A DNA stretch of 64,000 nt, taken from the NCBI GenBank assembly GCA_025451275.1, contig JANWKR010000091.1:1-64000 (forward strand). Reading direction: 5' to 3'. Under the pieces are notes generated by a model, which worked only from the letters and a program-made list of their open reading frames with translations, made no database searches and was not told where the DNA came from. Every line of letters begins with the position of its first letter. Positions within the stretch are counted from its first letter, which is position 1. Of the stretch, positions 26,499 to 38,773 are shown in pieces. The DNA comes from Steroidobacteraceae bacterium (GTDB lineage: Bacteria; Pseudomonadota; Gammaproteobacteria; Steroidobacterales; Steroidobacteraceae). The position numbers were made by a program, and so were the translations under genes.

Positions 26499-27350
26499 TC
26501 AGGACGCGTTCGGAGCGGGTGCCGGAGGCGCCGCCGGCTTCTGCTGCGTGGCCTTGTCCTTCAGCCACGCCGCGAAGTCGGCCTTGGAACGCACGTCGAC
26601 GACGATGGGCATGAAGCCGTGGTCGCGGCCGCACAGCTCGGCGCACTGGCCGCGGTACAGGCCGGGCTTGTCGGTGTCGACCTTGAACCAGGCTTCGTTC
26701 ACGAAGCCGGGGATGGCGTCCTTCTTCACCCCGAAGGCCGGCACCCACCAGGAATGGATGACGTCGGCACCGGTGATCAGCAGCCGCACCTTGGTGTCGA
26801 CCGGGACCACCAGCGGCTGATCGACGTTCAGCAGGTAGTGCTCGACCGTGTGCGGATCGATGCCGGAGTCGAGCTCGCGCGCGGCGTTGCTGGCGCGGTC
26901 GAGGTGCGAGTAGTAGGACACCCCGTCGTCGAGGTAGTCGTAGTTCCAGCCCCACTGGAAGCCGGTCACCTTGATGGACAGCTCGGTCTTGCTGGTGTCC
27001 TCGATCTCGACCAGCGTGCGCGCCGCCGGTACCGCCATGGCGACGAGGATCATCACCGGGATGACCGTCCACACGACCTCCACCTTGGTGTTGTGCACCA
27101 TGGTGGTGTCGGGCACGGCGCCCTTGGACTTTCGGAAAGTCACGATCGACCAGATCATGACCCCGAACACGACGATGCCGATGACCACGCATACCCAGAA
27201 GATGAGCATGTGCAGGTCGTAGATCTTGCGGCTGATGTCGGTGACGCCCTGCGTCAGGTTCAGTTCGCCCCAGCCGGACTCGGCGTGCGCCGCCGGTGCG
27301 AGGGCGGCGGCCGCGGCCAGGGCGAGGGACATAAGCTTTGCGCGAATCAT
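26499..27350 (-). CDS. ctaC: Cytochrome c oxidase subunit II (CuA)
   Basis: 283 residues: signal peptide (about 1-23, ending AHA), two transmembrane helices (about 45-70 and 90-110) and a periplasmic cupredoxin domain. The binuclear CuA site is GQCAELCGRDHGFMPI, with the histidine in VIHSWWVPAFG. An aromatic patch GFQWGWNYDY for electron entry is present. There is no fused cytochrome c domain. The end is Ala/Pro/Lys-rich. First gene of the leftward oxidase operon. Confidence 0.97.
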   Translation of the reverse strand: MIRAKLMSLALAAAAALAPAAHAESGWGELNLTQGVTDISRKIYDLHMLIFWVCVVIGIVVFGVMIWSIVTFRKSKGAVPDTTMVHNTKVEVVWTVIPVMILVAMAVPAARTLVEIEDTSKTELSIKVTGFQWGWNYDYLDDGVSYYSHLDRASNAARELDSGIDPHTVEHYLLNVDQPLVVPVDTKVRLLITGADVIHSWWVPAFGVKKDAIPGFVNEAWFKVDTDKPGLYRGQCAELCGRDHGFMPIVVDVRSKADFAAWLKDKATQQKPAAPPAPAPNAS

Positions 27351-27427
27351 TCTCTTTAAGCCTTACAGCGCCCGGCGCTCACGGCCGGTACGCACACTTC
27401 ACCCAGTAAGCCACTTCGCCCCGCCGC

Positions 27428-27907
27428 CTACGGCCAGGAGGGCGATTCGTTGACGCGCCCGATGAGACGCTGCAACCGCAGCGCCAATCCGCGCCGCTCC
27501 TCCTCCGTAAGAAAGCTGCCCAGCTCGCACTGCCGGCCGTGCGACTCGATGGTCAGCCGGCTCGGGTGCAGGCGCGTGGCGGGGCGGCGCAGTTTAACCT
27601 GCGCCCAATGCCGCGGGAACACGACCTGGGCGCGGCGGCTGCGCTCGCGCGATTCGACGCTCACGTCCGCCTCGGTGACGGTGATGGTCTGGCGGCAGAA
27701 GCGCCGCGCCAGCGAGGCATTCAGCGCCCACGCCAGCACCGCCAGTTCCAGGCCCGCGAACGGCAGCACCGGCCAGAACCCCTTCAGCGCCAGGAACCCG
27801 CCGATGGCGAGCGGCGGAACGCACACGCTGAGGAAGAACAGCTGCGCCCCGCGCACGCTCAGCGAGCAGTTCGGGCAGATCTCGATGCATAGCGGCGGGC
27901 GCTCCAC
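27428..27907 (-). CDS. DUF2244 family membrane protein
   Basis: 159 residues with two adjacent helices (about 22-40 and 48-66), then a soluble beta-rich domain with VTEADVSVESRERSRRAQVVFPRHWAQVKL. This is the layout of DUF2244 integral membrane proteins often found beside cta genes. Function unknown. The end LIGRVNESPSWP follows LTEEERRGLALRLQ. It precedes the ctaC gene by about 80 bases on the same strand. Confidence 0.8.
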   Translation of the reverse strand: MERPPLCIEICPNCSLSVRGAQLFFLSVCVPPLAIGGFLALKGFWPVLPFAGLELAVLAWALNASLARRFCRQTITVTEADVSVESRERSRRAQVVFPRHWAQVKLRRPATRLHPSRLTIESHGRQCELGSFLTEEERRGLALRLQRLIGRVNESPSWP

Positions 27908-27951
27908 GACCCGGCCGATGGTAGCGCGCGAGGCCGCTAATTCAAGCCACC

Positions 27952-29523
<1,572 letters not shown>

Positions 29524-29531
<8 letters not shown>

Positions 29532-30309
29532 GCAGGAACTCGGTGAGCAGCTCGGTGAACTGCCGCGCGTGCGACAGGAACGGCACGTGCGTGGCGCCGC
29601 GGATCTCGGCGAACCGGCCGCGCGGCAGCGCCTCGGCCAGGGCGCGCGAGGCCGCCGGGCGCACCACCAGATCCTGCTGCCCGGCGATGACCAGCACCGG
29701 CACGTCCACCAGCGGCAGGCCCGCGCGCAGGTCGCCCTGGCGCAGCCGCTCCAGGCCGCTCGCCAGCGCGTCCGGCTTGGGCGCGCCGTGGCGCTCGAGC
29801 GCGGCGCGCAGTTGGGCGCGTGCGCGCGCACCGGTCCGCGGTGCCAGGCCGCGCACCTGCAGGGCGAGGAAGTCATCGACCGCGCGCTCGGGCTCGAGCA
29901 GCAGCCGTCCGGCCAGCCGGTCGATGAGTCCGGGCGCGGTGCCGCAGCGCCAGCCCTTGGCGGCGGCGAACCTGGCGGTGGTGGAGACCAGCACCAGGCG
30001 CACGATGCCGGCCGGCATGGCCGCGGCGAGATCGAGCGCCAGCTGGCCGCCGAGCGACCAGCCGAGCAGGCTGTAGCGCTGGGTGAGCGGCGCGAGCGTC
30101 TCGTGCACGCGCCAGGCCTGCGCGGCCGGCGAGGCGGCGCGCGGGTCCCAGTCGCTGCCGCCGTGGCCCGGCAGGTCGATGGCGATGACGCGGAAGCGCC
30201 GTGCCAGGCGTGCGGCGAGCTCCTGCCAGACGCCGAGGTTGGAGCTCCAGCCGTGCAACAGAACCACATCGCGCCCGCGTCCATGCATCTGGTAATGGAG
30301 GGCGCTCAC
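29524..30309 (-). CDS. bioH: Pimeloyl-ACP methyl ester carboxylesterase
   Basis: An alpha/beta-hydrolase that removes the methyl cap from pimeloyl-ACP methyl ester, ending chain building for biotin (261 residues). Oxyanion region VVLLHGWSSNLGVW, nucleophile GWSLGGQ, acid in VIAGQQDLVV and histidine in GATHVPFLSH. The GTG at 30309 overlaps the bioF stop as GTGA. BioH encoded inside the bio operon, rather than elsewhere as in Escherichia coli, is common in Pseudomonas-like genomes. Confidence 0.94.
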
Positions 30310-31496
30310 CCGGCCGCGCCCCCGGCGCGGATCAGCACGGCGAGCGCCTCGGCGAGCGCATCGACCTCGCGCTCGGTGTGCGCGGCCGACAGGGTCACGC
30401 GCAGCCGGGCCGAGCCCGCCGGCACCGTGGGCGGGCGGATGGCCGCCACCCAGAACCCGCGCTGTGCCAGCGCCTGCTGCGCCGCGAGCGCCTGCCCCGG
30501 ACTGTCGCACAGCACCGGCTGGATGGGCGTTGCGGAGGGGACGAGCGCGACGCCGCCGGCCGCCGCGGCGCGGCGGAAGCGCGCGGTGAGCTCCAGGACC
30601 CGCGCGCGGCGCCAGCCCTCGGTCTGCGCCAGGCGCAGTGCGGCGCGCGTAGCGGCTGCCACCGGCTGCGGCAGCGCGGTCGTATAGATATAGGTGCGCG
30701 CCTTCTGCATGAGGTACTCGATGAGCGCGCGCGATCCGGCCACGAAGGCGCCGAAGCAGCCGAAGGCCTTGCCGAGGGTGCCGATGAGCACCGGCACCGC
30801 CTCGGCGTCCAGGCCAAAGTGCTCGAGCGTCCCCCCGCCGCTGGTGCCGACGACGCCGAGCCCGTGGGCGTCGTCGACCGCCAGCCACGCACGCGCCGCC
30901 CGCGCGGCCTGCGCGAGCTCGGGCAGCGGTGCGAGATCCCCGTCCATGCTGAACACCCCGTCGGTGGCGAGGAGCGAAGTATGCCGCGGATACCCGCCGG
31001 CGAGGCGCGCCGCGGCGGCGGCATCCGCGTGCGGGTAGCGGCGCAGCGTGGCACCCGAGAGCCGCGCGCCGTCGATGAGCGAGGCGTGCGACAGGCGGTC
31101 GAGCAGCACCTGCTCGCCGCGCCCGGCGAACGTTGCCAGGACTGCGAGGTTGGCCATGTAGCCGGTCGAGAACAGCAGGGCCCGCTCGCGCGCGGTGAAG
31201 GCGGCCAGCTCCTCCTCGAGCGCCGCGTGCTCGGGGCCGTGTCCGCTCACCAGGTGGGCGGCGCCGCTGCCCGTGCCGCCTGCCGCGGCGCACTCGGCCA
31301 GCGCCCGCGCCAGCGCCGGGTGGCGCGCCAGTCCCAGGTAGTCGTTGCTGGCGAAGTCGGTGAGCTCGCCCGTGCCGGGCACGACGATGCGTCGCCCGTC
31401 GTGGCCGAGCGGGGCGAGCGTCAGCCGGGTGCGGCGCAGCTGCGCCGCCTCGAGCTGCGCCAGCGCCCCCTCAAGCGTGGCCGGATCCCGCCTCAT
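30306..31496 (-). CDS. bioF: 8-amino-7-oxononanoate synthase
   Basis: A PLP enzyme that condenses pimeloyl-ACP and L-alanine (396 residues). The fold-type I motifs are [40 protein letters not shown] (PLP-binding Asp) and [17 protein letters not shown] with the Schiff-base lysine. Its first 26 bases overlap the bioB 3' end. It is translationally coupled to bioH. Confidence 0.96.
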   Translation of the reverse strand: MRRDPATLEGALAQLEAAQLRRTRLTLAPLGHDGRRIVVPGTGELTDFASNDYLGLARHPALARALAECAAAGGTGSGAAHLVSGHGPEHAALEEELAAFTARERALLFSTGYMANLAVLATFAGRGEQVLLDRLSHASLIDGARLSGATLRRYPHADAAAAARLAGGYPRHTSLLATDGVFSMDGDLAPLPELAQAARAARAWLAVDDAHGLGVVGTSGGGTLEHFGLDAEAVPVLIGTLGKAFGCFGAFVAGSRALIEYLMQKARTYIYTTALPQPVAAATRAALRLAQTEGWRRARVLELTARFRRAAAAGGVALVPSATPIQPVLCDSPGQALAAQQALAQRGFWVAAIRPPTVPAGSARLRVTLSAAHTEREVDALAEALAVLIRAGGAAG

Positions 31497-32496
31497 GCCC
31501 CTGCGCCGTCAGCCCGAGACGCGCGAACAGCCGCCGGTCGCGGGCCACGTCCGGGTTGCCGGTGGTGAGCAGCTTCTCGCCATAGAAGATGGAGTTGGCG
31601 CCGGCGAGGAAGCACAGCGCCTGCAGCTCATCGCTCATGTCCTCGCGCCCGGCCGACAGCCGCACGTGGGCGCGCGGCATGAGGATGCGCGCCACCGCGA
31701 GCGTGCGCACGAAGTCGAACGGGTCGACGTCCGCGGCATCCGCCAGCGGCGTGCCGCGCACCCGCACCAGGCGGTTGATCGGCACGCTCTCGGGGTGTTC
31801 GGGCAGGCCGGCGAGCGTCACCAGCAGCTGCGCGCGGTCGCGCGCCGACTCGCCCATGCCGAGGATGCCGCCGCAGCACACCTTGAGGCCGGCGGCCCGC
31901 ACCGCGGCGAGCGTGTCGAGCCGGTCCTGGTAGCTGCGCGTGGTGATGATCTCGCCGTAGTACTCGGCCGAGGTGTCGAGGTTGTGGTTGTAGTAGTCGA
32001 GGCCCGCGGCCCTCAGCAGCTGCGCCTGTTCCTCGGTCAGCATGCCGAGCGTGGCGCAGCTCTCGAGTCCGAGCTCGCGCACCGCGCGCACCATGGCCGC
32101 GATCGCCTCCAGGTCCTTCGCCTTCGGCGCGCGGTAGGCGGCGCCCATGCAGAAGCGCGTGGCGCCGGCCGCCTTGGCGCGCAGCGCGCAGGCGCGCACC
32201 GCCTCGAGCTCCATGAGCGACTCGCGCCCGACACCGGTGTCGTAACGCACGCTCTGCGGGCAGTAGGCGCAGTCCTCGGGGCAGGCGCCGGTCTTGATCG
32301 ACAGCAGCGTGCTCATCTGCACGGTGTTGGCGGCGTGATGGGCGCGGTGTACCAGCTGGGCGCGCAGGATCAGGTCCATGAAGGGCTGCGCGAACAGCGC
32401 TTCGACCTCCTCGAGCGACCAGTCGTGGCGCACCCCGCCTGCGGGGGCGAGGGGCGCACTGAGCGGTGCGGGGTGGGCGGACATGGCGCGGACCAT
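31471..32496 (-). CDS. bioB: Biotin synthase
   Basis: A radical-SAM enzyme that inserts sulfur into dethiobiotin (341 residues). The [4Fe-4S] motif [11 protein letters not shown] follows LLSIKTGA. The rest shows the BioB signatures [32 protein letters not shown] and [16 protein letters not shown] with conserved Arg/Cys ligands of the [2Fe-2S] cluster. The start is ATG 32496, with ATG 32484 (MSAHPAP) equally possible. First gene of the operon. The roughly 210 bases upstream hold no gene I can support. Confidence 0.96.
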   Translation of the reverse strand: MVRAMSAHPAPLSAPLAPAGGVRHDWSLEEVEALFAQPFMDLILRAQLVHRAHHAANTVQMSTLLSIKTGACPEDCAYCPQSVRYDTGVGRESLMELEAVRACALRAKAAGATRFCMGAAYRAPKAKDLEAIAAMVRAVRELGLESCATLGMLTEEQAQLLRAAGLDYYNHNLDTSAEYYGEIITTRSYQDRLDTLAAVRAAGLKVCCGGILGMGESARDRAQLLVTLAGLPEHPESVPINRLVRVRGTPLADAADVDPFDFVRTLAVARILMPRAHVRLSAGREDMSDELQALCFLAGANSIFYGEKLLTTGNPDVARDRRLFARLGLTAQGHEAGSGHA

Positions 32497-32706
32497 GCCC
32501 GAGCGCGGACGGCCATGTCAACGCGCCGGTCGCGACAAAGTCGACAATTGCTCGGAAAATGGCCAGCGGCCCGCACCGGCCTGGGCCGCGTCACGGCAGC
32601 GCCGGCAGCGCCGCGGGCTGGTACGCGCACCGCCGCGCCAGTCCCCTGGTGCTGGCGGCCATGCCGCACGCGCTGTACGTCGGTCTCAGCAAGAGCTGGT
32701 GAGTCT

Positions 32707-33636
32707 TCAGGCGTAGACGTACTGCAGCAGGATGCCGACGAACACGACCAGGCCCACGTACTGGTTATTGACGAAGGCGCGCAGGCAGCCGCCCGGGTCG
32801 CGCCGGCGGATCAGCCATTGCTGCCACAGGAACAGCACTGCGGCGGCGCCCACACCCGCGTGATACCAGCGCCCGAACTCCATGCTGCGCCCTACCAGCA
32901 CGAGGGCGTACAGCATCATCAGCTGCATCACCCCGATCAGGAAGCGGTCCATGTCCGCGAACAGGATGGCGGAGGACTTCACGCCGATCTTGAGGTCGTC
33001 CTCGCGGTCGATCATGGCGTAGATGGTGTCGTAGAGTGCCGCCCAGATGACGGCTGCCAGGTACAGCACCCAGGCGACGCGCGGCAGCGTGCCGCGCTGC
33101 GCGGCGAACGCCATCGGCACGCTCCAGCCGCCGAAGGAGATGCCGAGGTACAGCTGCGGCATGGGGAAGACGCGTTTCAGGAACGGGTAGGAGACGGTCA
33201 GCGCCGCGCCGATGCAGGCGAGTTTGATGGTCAGCAGATCGAGGCGCGTCACGAGATACAGCGCGACCGCCAGCAGCAGCACGAACAGCACCAGCGCCTC
33301 GAGCGGCGCCACGCGCCGCGCCGCCAGCGGCCGGTCGCGGGTGCGGCGCACGTAGGGATCGATGTTGCGGTCGGCGAAGTCGTTGATCACGCAGCCGGCC
33401 GCCCGCATCACCACCACGCCGAGCACGAACACGATCAGCACGCGCGGCGTGGGGCGTCCCTCGCCGGCGATCCACAACGCCCATAACGCCGGCCACAGCA
33501 ACAGCCACGTGCCCACCGGCTTGTCGAGGCGCATGAGGCGCGCGTACTCGGTGGCGCGGCGGCCGAGACGGTAGGACAGCGGCGCATCGGGAGGCCGCGG
33601 CGGCGTCAGCGGCAGTTCGGGTGCGGCTGCGGACAT
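32707..33636 (-). CDS. ubiA: 4-hydroxybenzoate octaprenyltransferase
   Basis: A membrane prenyltransferase of ubiquinone synthesis that joins the polyprenyl chain to 4-hydroxybenzoate (309 residues, about nine helices). The two Asp-rich sites NDFADRNIDPYVRRTRDRP and YDTIYAMIDREDDLKIGVKS bind Mg-diphosphate. MRLDKPVGTWLLLWPALWAL is the usual N-terminal motif. A TAAGTT -10-like box lies six bases before the ATG, suggesting a leaderless message. No ubiC neighbour is seen. Confidence 0.96.
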   Translation of the reverse strand: MSAAAPELPLTPPRPPDAPLSYRLGRRATEYARLMRLDKPVGTWLLLWPALWALWIAGEGRPTPRVLIVFVLGVVVMRAAGCVINDFADRNIDPYVRRTRDRPLAARRVAPLEALVLFVLLLAVALYLVTRLDLLTIKLACIGAALTVSYPFLKRVFPMPQLYLGISFGGWSVPMAFAAQRGTLPRVAWVLYLAAVIWAALYDTIYAMIDREDDLKIGVKSSAILFADMDRFLIGVMQLMMLYALVLVGRSMEFGRWYHAGVGAAAVLFLWQQWLIRRRDPGGCLRAFVNNQYVGLVVFVGILLQYVYA

Positions 33637-33642
33637 GGGCGA

Positions 33643-33648
33643 AACTTA
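33643..33648 (-). promoter_or_regulatory. Probable -10 element (TAAGTT) of ubiA at leaderless spacing
   Basis: Six bases separate this hexamer from the ubiA ATG at 33636, placing the likely start point on the start codon. No convincing -35 is seen. Confidence 0.35.
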
Positions 33649-33786
33649 CCACAGCGCGCGCAGCGCGCCGGCGCAGCGGTTTGCGCACCCCGGGTCCGTC
33701 CGGTAGCGTTGCCGCACTCCGGCACGGCTCGCCGCATCATGCGCACCCCATCCCTCCTCGCGTTCCGCTCCTAGTCGGCGACGATC

Positions 33787-36174
33787 GTGGCGGCGCGCCA
33801 TCGCAGCCGCTGTGGCGCGCGCTTGCGGCGCCGCCCCCGCCCGCTGTCGGCGGGGCTGCTGCTGGCGGCGCTCGCCGGTGGTGCGGCTCCGGCGCTGGCG
33901 GCGCCCCCCGACGCGGGGTCGCGCGCCTACGCGGCGGTCGATCCCTTCATCGGCACCGCCGGCGACGGTCACATGTTTCCCGGCGCGGTCGTGCCGTTCG
34001 GCATGATCCAGCTGTCGCCGGACACGCAGATCCTGCCGCGCGACAAGGCCTACGGCTGGGCCGCGGGCTACCGTCACGAGGACTCGACCATCGTCGGCTT
34101 CTCGCACACGCACTTCTCCGGCACCGGGCACTCCGACCTCGGCGACGTGCTGCTGATGCCGATCGCCGGCGCGGTGCGCCTCGAGCGCGGCGCGGTCGAC
34201 AAGCCCGGCAGCGGCTACACCTCGCGCTTCAGCCACCGGGACGAGGTCGCGCAGCCCGGCTACTACGCCGTGACGCTGGCGGACTACGGGATCCGCGCCG
34301 AGCTCACCGCGAGTGCGCGCGTCGGCGTGCACCGCTACGCCTTCCCCGCCGGCAGCCCGGCGCACGTACTCATCGATCTGCGCACCAGTCTCTACGACTA
34401 TCCCGGCAAGGTGCTGTGGTCGCGGCTGCGGCTGCGCCCGGACGGCACCGTGACGGGCTTTCGAGAGACGCGTGGCTGGGCGCCCGGGCGGCAGCTGTAC
34501 TTCGCGCTGCGCTTCTCACGCGTGCCGAGCGGCCATGCCCTGCACGACACCGAGCAGGATCTGCTTTACAAGGGCTTCCCGCCGCCGGCCGACAGGGACC
34601 CGCGCGCGCGTGCACAGGTCGAGGGCCGGGCGCTGGTGGGCGTGTTCGATTTCAACGATGCCGCTGGCGGTGCGCTGCTGGTCAAGGTGGCGATCTCCGG
34701 AGTCAGCGAGGACAACGCCGTCGCCAATCTCGCCGAGGTGCCGGACTGGGACTTCGACGGGGTGCGGCAGGTGGCGCGGCGCGCCTGGACCGAGGCGCTC
34801 GCGGCGGTCGAGATCGAGGCACCGCCCGAGCTGACGCGCAGCTTCTACACCGCGCTCTATCACGCCTACCAGGCCCCGAGCCTGTTCATGGACCGTGACG
34901 GCCGCTACCGCGGCCCCGACAACGCAGTGCACCAGGCGCAGGGCTTCACCAACTACTCGACCTTCTCGCTGTGGGATACGTACCGCGCGCTGCACCCGCT
35001 GCTCACCATCCTGCAGCCGCCACAGCGTACCGACGACATCGTGCGCTCGCTGCTCGCTGCGCAGCACGCCAGCCCCTACGGCATGCTGCCGGTCTGGGCG
35101 TTCCAGGGTCAGGAGACCTGGTGCATGATCGGCTACCACGCGGTGGCGGTGATCGCGGACGCCTGGATGAAAGGCATCCGCGGCTACGATGCCGAGGAGG
35201 CGCTCGCGGCCATGGTGGCGACCGCGAGCTACGGGCCCTACGGCGGGCTGGCCGGCTACATGCAACTCGGCTGGGTGCCGATCGACGAGGAGGGCGAGGC
35301 GGCCTCCAAGACGCTCGAGTACGCCTACGATGACTGGACCATCGCGCGCATGGCGCAAGGGCTCGGCAAGGGCGAGCTCGCCGCGCAGTTCTACCGGCGC
35401 GCCGGCAACTGGCGCAACGCTTTCGATTCCAACACCGGGTTCATGCGCGCCCGCAAGCGCGACGGCACGTTCCGCGAGCCCTTCGACCCCGCGGCCAGCG
35501 GCTACGGCACCGACTACACCGAGGGCAACGCCTGGCAGTACTCGTGGTACGTGCCGCAGGACGTCGCCGGCTTCGCGCAGGCCTACGGCGGGGCCGACCG
35601 GCTGCTGGCACGCCTGGACGAGGTATTCGATGCCCGGATCGATCCCAAGGTGTTCGCCCACATGGAGGACATCACCGGGCTCATCGGCTGGTATGCGCAC
35701 GGCAATGAGCCGAGCCACCACCTCGCCTACCTGTATGCCGCGGCCGGGCAGCCGTGGCGCACGCAGGCGCGCCTGCAGAAGATCATGGACACCCAGTACG
35801 CGCCGCGCGCGGACGGCCTCGCCGGCAACGACGACCTCGGGCAGATGTCGGCGTGGTACCTGTTCACGGCGCTCGGCTTCTACCCGCTCGCGCCGGCGAG
35901 CAACGAATACATCATCGGCCGCCCGTTCCTGAAGCGTGCCGTGCTGCACCTGCCCAACGGGCGCACGTTCACCGTGCGCGCCCCGGCCGTCGACGACGCG
36001 CACCCGTACGTCGCGGCGCTGACCCTGAATGGCAAGCCGCTCAGGCGCGTCTTCCTGCGTCACCAGGAGATCATGGCGGGCGGCGAGCTGCGCTTCACCA
36101 TGTCGGACCGGCCCAACCATGCGTGGCCGGGCGCGGGGGCCGAGCAGCCCTACTCGCTGTCGGCGCGTCCCTAG
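33787..36174 (+). CDS. Secreted GH92 family alpha-mannosidase
   Basis: A calcium-dependent exo-alpha-mannosidase of glycoside hydrolase family 92 (795 residues). Signal peptide about 1-39 (LSAGLLLAALAGGAAPALA). The N-terminal beta-sandwich starts DPFIGTAGDGHMFPGAVVPFG. The catalytic (alpha/alpha)6 region shows FSLWDTYRALHPL, GYHAVAVIADAWMKG, YTEGNAWQYSWYVPQD, GNEPSHHLAYLY and GNDDLGQMSAWYLFTALGFYP, including the acidic residues of the Ca site. It would trim mannose from glycans outside the cytoplasm. It stands alone, with no other glycan genes nearby, and its TAG shares a CTAG with the convergent HIT gene. Confidence 0.94.
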   Translation: MAARHRSRCGARLRRRPRPLSAGLLLAALAGGAAPALAAPPDAGSRAYAAVDPFIGTAGDGHMFPGAVVPFGMIQLSPDTQILPRDKAYGWAAGYRHEDSTIVGFSHTHFSGTGHSDLGDVLLMPIAGAVRLERGAVDKPGSGYTSRFSHRDEVAQPGYYAVTLADYGIRAELTASARVGVHRYAFPAGSPAHVLIDLRTSLYDYPGKVLWSRLRLRPDGTVTGFRETRGWAPGRQLYFALRFSRVPSGHALHDTEQDLLYKGFPPPADRDPRARAQVEGRALVGVFDFNDAAGGALLVKVAISGVSEDNAVANLAEVPDWDFDGVRQVARRAWTEALAAVEIEAPPELTRSFYTALYHAYQAPSLFMDRDGRYRGPDNAVHQAQGFTNYSTFSLWDTYRALHPLLTILQPPQRTDDIVRSLLAAQHASPYGMLPVWAFQGQETWCMIGYHAVAVIADAWMKGIRGYDAEEALAAMVATASYGPYGGLAGYMQLGWVPIDEEGEAASKTLEYAYDDWTIARMAQGLGKGELAAQFYRRAGNWRNAFDSNTGFMRARKRDGTFREPFDPAASGYGTDYTEGNAWQYSWYVPQDVAGFAQAYGGADRLLARLDEVFDARIDPKVFAHMEDITGLIGWYAHGNEPSHHLAYLYAAAGQPWRTQARLQKIMDTQYAPRADGLAGNDDLGQMSAWYLFTALGFYPLAPASNEYIIGRPFLKRAVLHLPNGRTFTVRAPAVDDAHPYVAALTLNGKPLRRVFLRHQEIMAGGELRFTMSDRPNHAWPGAGAEQPYSLSARP

Positions 36175-36641
36175 CGGGGCGCCGTCCAGGGGTCAGTCAA
36201 GCGATCGGGCTGCCGCAGCTCAGGCAGCCGGGCGCGCAACCGCAGCGCATAGGCTTCGCGCACCGCCTGATCCGGCAATGCCGGGGCGGACGGGTACACG
36301 CGCAGCAGCCCGTCCTGGAGCAGCCGCGGGTGCACGTGGACGTGCAGGTGCGGCACCTCCTGCTCTGCGGCTGCGCCGATGGAGTGCCACAGGCTGAGTC
36401 CCTGGTTCGGGAAAGCGGCGGCGACCGCGCGGCTGATGCGCGCGACCGCGGCCATGAGCGCCGCGCCCGTCGGCGGGTCGAGCTCACGGACGTCCTGCAG
36501 GTGGCGTCGCGGGATGACCAGCGTGTGGCCGGCGTGAAACTGCCGCAGGTCGAGGAACGCCAGGGTCAGTTCGTCCTCCCAGACGATGGCGGCGGGCGCC
36601 CTGCCGCACGCGATCCCGCAGAACACGCACTCGCTGTCCAC
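36171..36641 (-). CDS. HIT family nucleotide hydrolase/transferase
   Basis: 156 residues of the histidine triad superfamily. The triad HLHVHVH lies at residues 98-104, preceded by LDLRQFHAGHTLVIPRRH. An N-terminal CVFC (residues 5-8) resembles the zinc pair of Hint-like proteins. The C-terminal 45 residues (Leu/Arg-rich, ALRLRARLPELR) extend a typical HIT protein. Substrates are usually nucleotide conjugates of AMP; nothing more specific can be read. The start is GTG at 36641, downstream of recG. Confidence 0.88.
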   Translation of the reverse strand: MDSECVFCGIACGRAPAAIVWEDELTLAFLDLRQFHAGHTLVIPRRHLQDVRELDPPTGAALMAAVARISRAVAAAFPNQGLSLWHSIGAAAEQEVPHLHVHVHPRLLQDGLLRVYPSAPALPDQAVREAYALRLRARLPELRQPDRLTDPWTAPR

Positions 36642-36655
36642 GAGCCGGGCCGCGC

Positions 36656-38773
36656 TCAGCCGACGCGCCCGTAGCGCTCGCCGGCACCGATCCAGCGCTC
36701 GGCGAGCGCCGCGATGGCCTCCGGGTGCGCGACCAGCAGCTGTTCGGCCGTCTCCTGCACGCGTGGCAGCAGGTCGGCATCACGCATGAGGTCGGCGACC
36801 TTCAGCTGCGCGAGGCCGGTCTGGCGCGTGCCCAAGAGCTCCCCCGGGCCACGCAGCTCGAGGTCGCGGCGTGCGATCTCGAAGCCGTCGCAGCTCTCGC
36901 GGATCACCTTGAGGCGCTCGCGCGCCAGCTCCGAGAGCGGCGCGCGGTACAAGAGCACGCAGCTGCTCGCCTCGGTGCCGCGCCCGACGCGGCCGCGCAG
37001 CTGGTGCAGCTGCGCCAGTCCCATGCGCTCGGCGTTCTCGATCACCATGAGCGTGGCGTTCGGCACGTCGACTCCCACCTCGATGACGGTGGTGGCGACC
37101 AGCACCTGGATCCTGCCGGCCTTGAAGGCCAGCATCGCCTGGTCCTTCGCCGCCGGCGGCATGCGCCCGTGCACCAGGCCCACGCGCACCCCCGGCAGTG
37201 CCGCGGTCAGCTGCGCGGCGGTCTCCTCTGCCGCCTGCGCGCGCAGCTCGTCGGACTCGTCGATCAGCGGGCATACCCAGTACACCTGCCGCCCGGCGCG
37301 GCAGGCGGCGACGATGCGCGCCACCACCTCCGGGCGGCGCTCCTCGCTCACCACCACCGTCTGCACCGGCGTGCGGCCCGGCGGCAGCTCGTCGATCACC
37401 GAGATGTCGAGGTCGGCGTAGGCGGTCATGGCGAGCGTGCGCGGGATCGGGGTGGCCGTCATGATCAGCTGGTGCGGCAGGCGGCCGGCGCGCTGACCCT
37501 TCTCGGCGAGCTTCAGGCGCTGCTGCACGCCGAAGCGGTGCTGCTCGTCGACGATGACGAGCGCCAGCTGGGCGAAGTCGATGCCTTCCTGGAACAGCGC
37601 GTGCGTACCGACCACCACGCGTACCTCACCGGCGGCGATCGCCGCCAGCGCGCTGCGGCGCGCACGCGCCGGCTGGCCGCCCGAGAGCAGCGCCACGGTC
37701 TCGCCGAGCGGCTTGAACCATTCGTGGAATGCGCGCCAGTGCTGCTCGGCCAGCAGCTCGGTGGGCGCCATGAGCGCGGCCTGTGCGCCGCTGCCCGCGG
37801 CGCGCGCCGCCGCCGCCGCCGCCACCACCGTCTTGCCGCAGCCGACGTCGCCCTGCACCAGGCGCACCATCGGCGCCGCGGCGCCGAGATCGGCGTCGAC
37901 CTCGGCGAGCGCGCGTGCCTGCGCTCGCGTCAGCGTGAACGGCAGCCGCTCGAGGAACCGCGCCTCGGCTCCGCCTACATCGGCAAGCGGCAGCGCCGGA
38001 TCGGTCTTCACGGCGCGCTTGCGCAGCCGCAGCGTCAGCTGGTGCGCCAGCAGCTCTTCGAACGCCAGGCGCCGCTGCGCCGGGTGCCGCCCGGAGGCGA
38101 GCTCGGCCAGCCGCACCTCGCGCGGCGGCGCGTGCACGTACGCGAGCGCCTCGTGCAGCCCAGGCAGGCCGGGCGGCAGCGTGCCGCGCGGCAGCAGGTC
38201 GGGGAGAGCGGCGCGCCCGAGCGCGCGCAGCGCTTCCTGCACCAGCGCGCGCAGCCGGCCCTGCGGCACTCCCTCGGTGGTCGGATAGATCGGAGTGAGG
38301 GTCTCCTCGAGCGGCGCGGCCGCCGCACTCAGGCGCCGGTACTCGGGATGCACCATCTCCAGGCCCAGCGGCCCGCGGCGCACTTCGCCGAAGGCGCGCA
38401 GGCGCGTACCACGTGCCAGGTTGGCCTGCTGGCTGGCGGAGAAGTAGAAGAAGCGCAGCGTCAGCATGCCGGAGCCGTCGGAAATGCGCGTCAGGAGCTG
38501 GCGCCGGCCGCGGTAGGCCACCTCGGTCAGCTGCACCTCGCCCTCGACCGCCGCGCGCGTGCCGGGCGCGAGAGTGCCGAGCGGCACCACGCGCGTGCGG
38601 TCCTCGTAGCGCAGCGGCAGGACGAACAGCAGGTCGGCGACGCGCTCCACGCCGAGGCGCGCCAGCCGCTCGGCGAGCGCGGCGCCCACGCCGCGCAGCG
38701 TGGTCACCGGGCGCGCGCCGGGAGCCGGGACGGCGGCCGCGGCGGGGGGCTTCAGCCGAGGTGCAGGACGCAC
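36656..38773 (-). CDS. recG: ATP-dependent DNA helicase RecG
   Basis: A branch-migrating SF2 helicase that remodels stalled forks (705 residues). The N-terminal wedge (OB) domain shows [16 protein letters not shown] and [12 protein letters not shown]. Walker A is GDVGCGKT and motif II is [48 protein letters not shown] and [15 protein letters not shown] follow, then [12 protein letters not shown]. The C-terminal [12 protein letters not shown]-like segment ([19 protein letters not shown]) is standard. GTG 38773 overlaps the ridA end by 22 bases, so a slightly later start is possible. Confidence 0.96.
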   Translation of the reverse strand: MRPAPRLKPPAAAAVPAPGARPVTTLRGVGAALAERLARLGVERVADLLFVLPLRYEDRTRVVPLGTLAPGTRAAVEGEVQLTEVAYRGRRQLLTRISDGSGMLTLRFFYFSASQQANLARGTRLRAFGEVRRGPLGLEMVHPEYRRLSAAAAPLEETLTPIYPTTEGVPQGRLRALVQEALRALGRAALPDLLPRGTLPPGLPGLHEALAYVHAPPREVRLAELASGRHPAQRRLAFEELLAHQLTLRLRKRAVKTDPALPLADVGGAEARFLERLPFTLTRAQARALAEVDADLGAAAPMVRLVQGDVGCGKTVVAAAAAARAAGSGAQAALMAPTELLAEQHWRAFHEWFKPLGETVALLSGGQPARARRSALAAIAAGEVRVVVGTHALFQEGIDFAQLALVIVDEQHRFGVQQRLKLAEKGQRAGRLPHQLIMTATPIPRTLAMTAYADLDISVIDELPPGRTPVQTVVVSEERRPEVVARIVAACRAGRQVYWVCPLIDESDELRAQAAEETAAQLTAALPGVRVGLVHGRMPPAAKDQAMLAFKAGRIQVLVATTVIEVGVDVPNATLMVIENAERMGLAQLHQLRGRVGRGTEASSCVLLYRAPLSELARERLKVIRESCDGFEIARRDLELRGPGELLGTRQTGLAQLKVADLMRDADLLPRVQETAEQLLVAHPEAIAALAERWIGAGERYGRVG

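Noticed and set aside
32466-32702. A 78-codon plus-strand frame between bioB and ubiA ending AAMPHALYVGLSKSW
   Set aside because: The last 25 or so residues look protein-like, possibly a decayed C-terminus, but there is no recognisable family, start or ribosome site.
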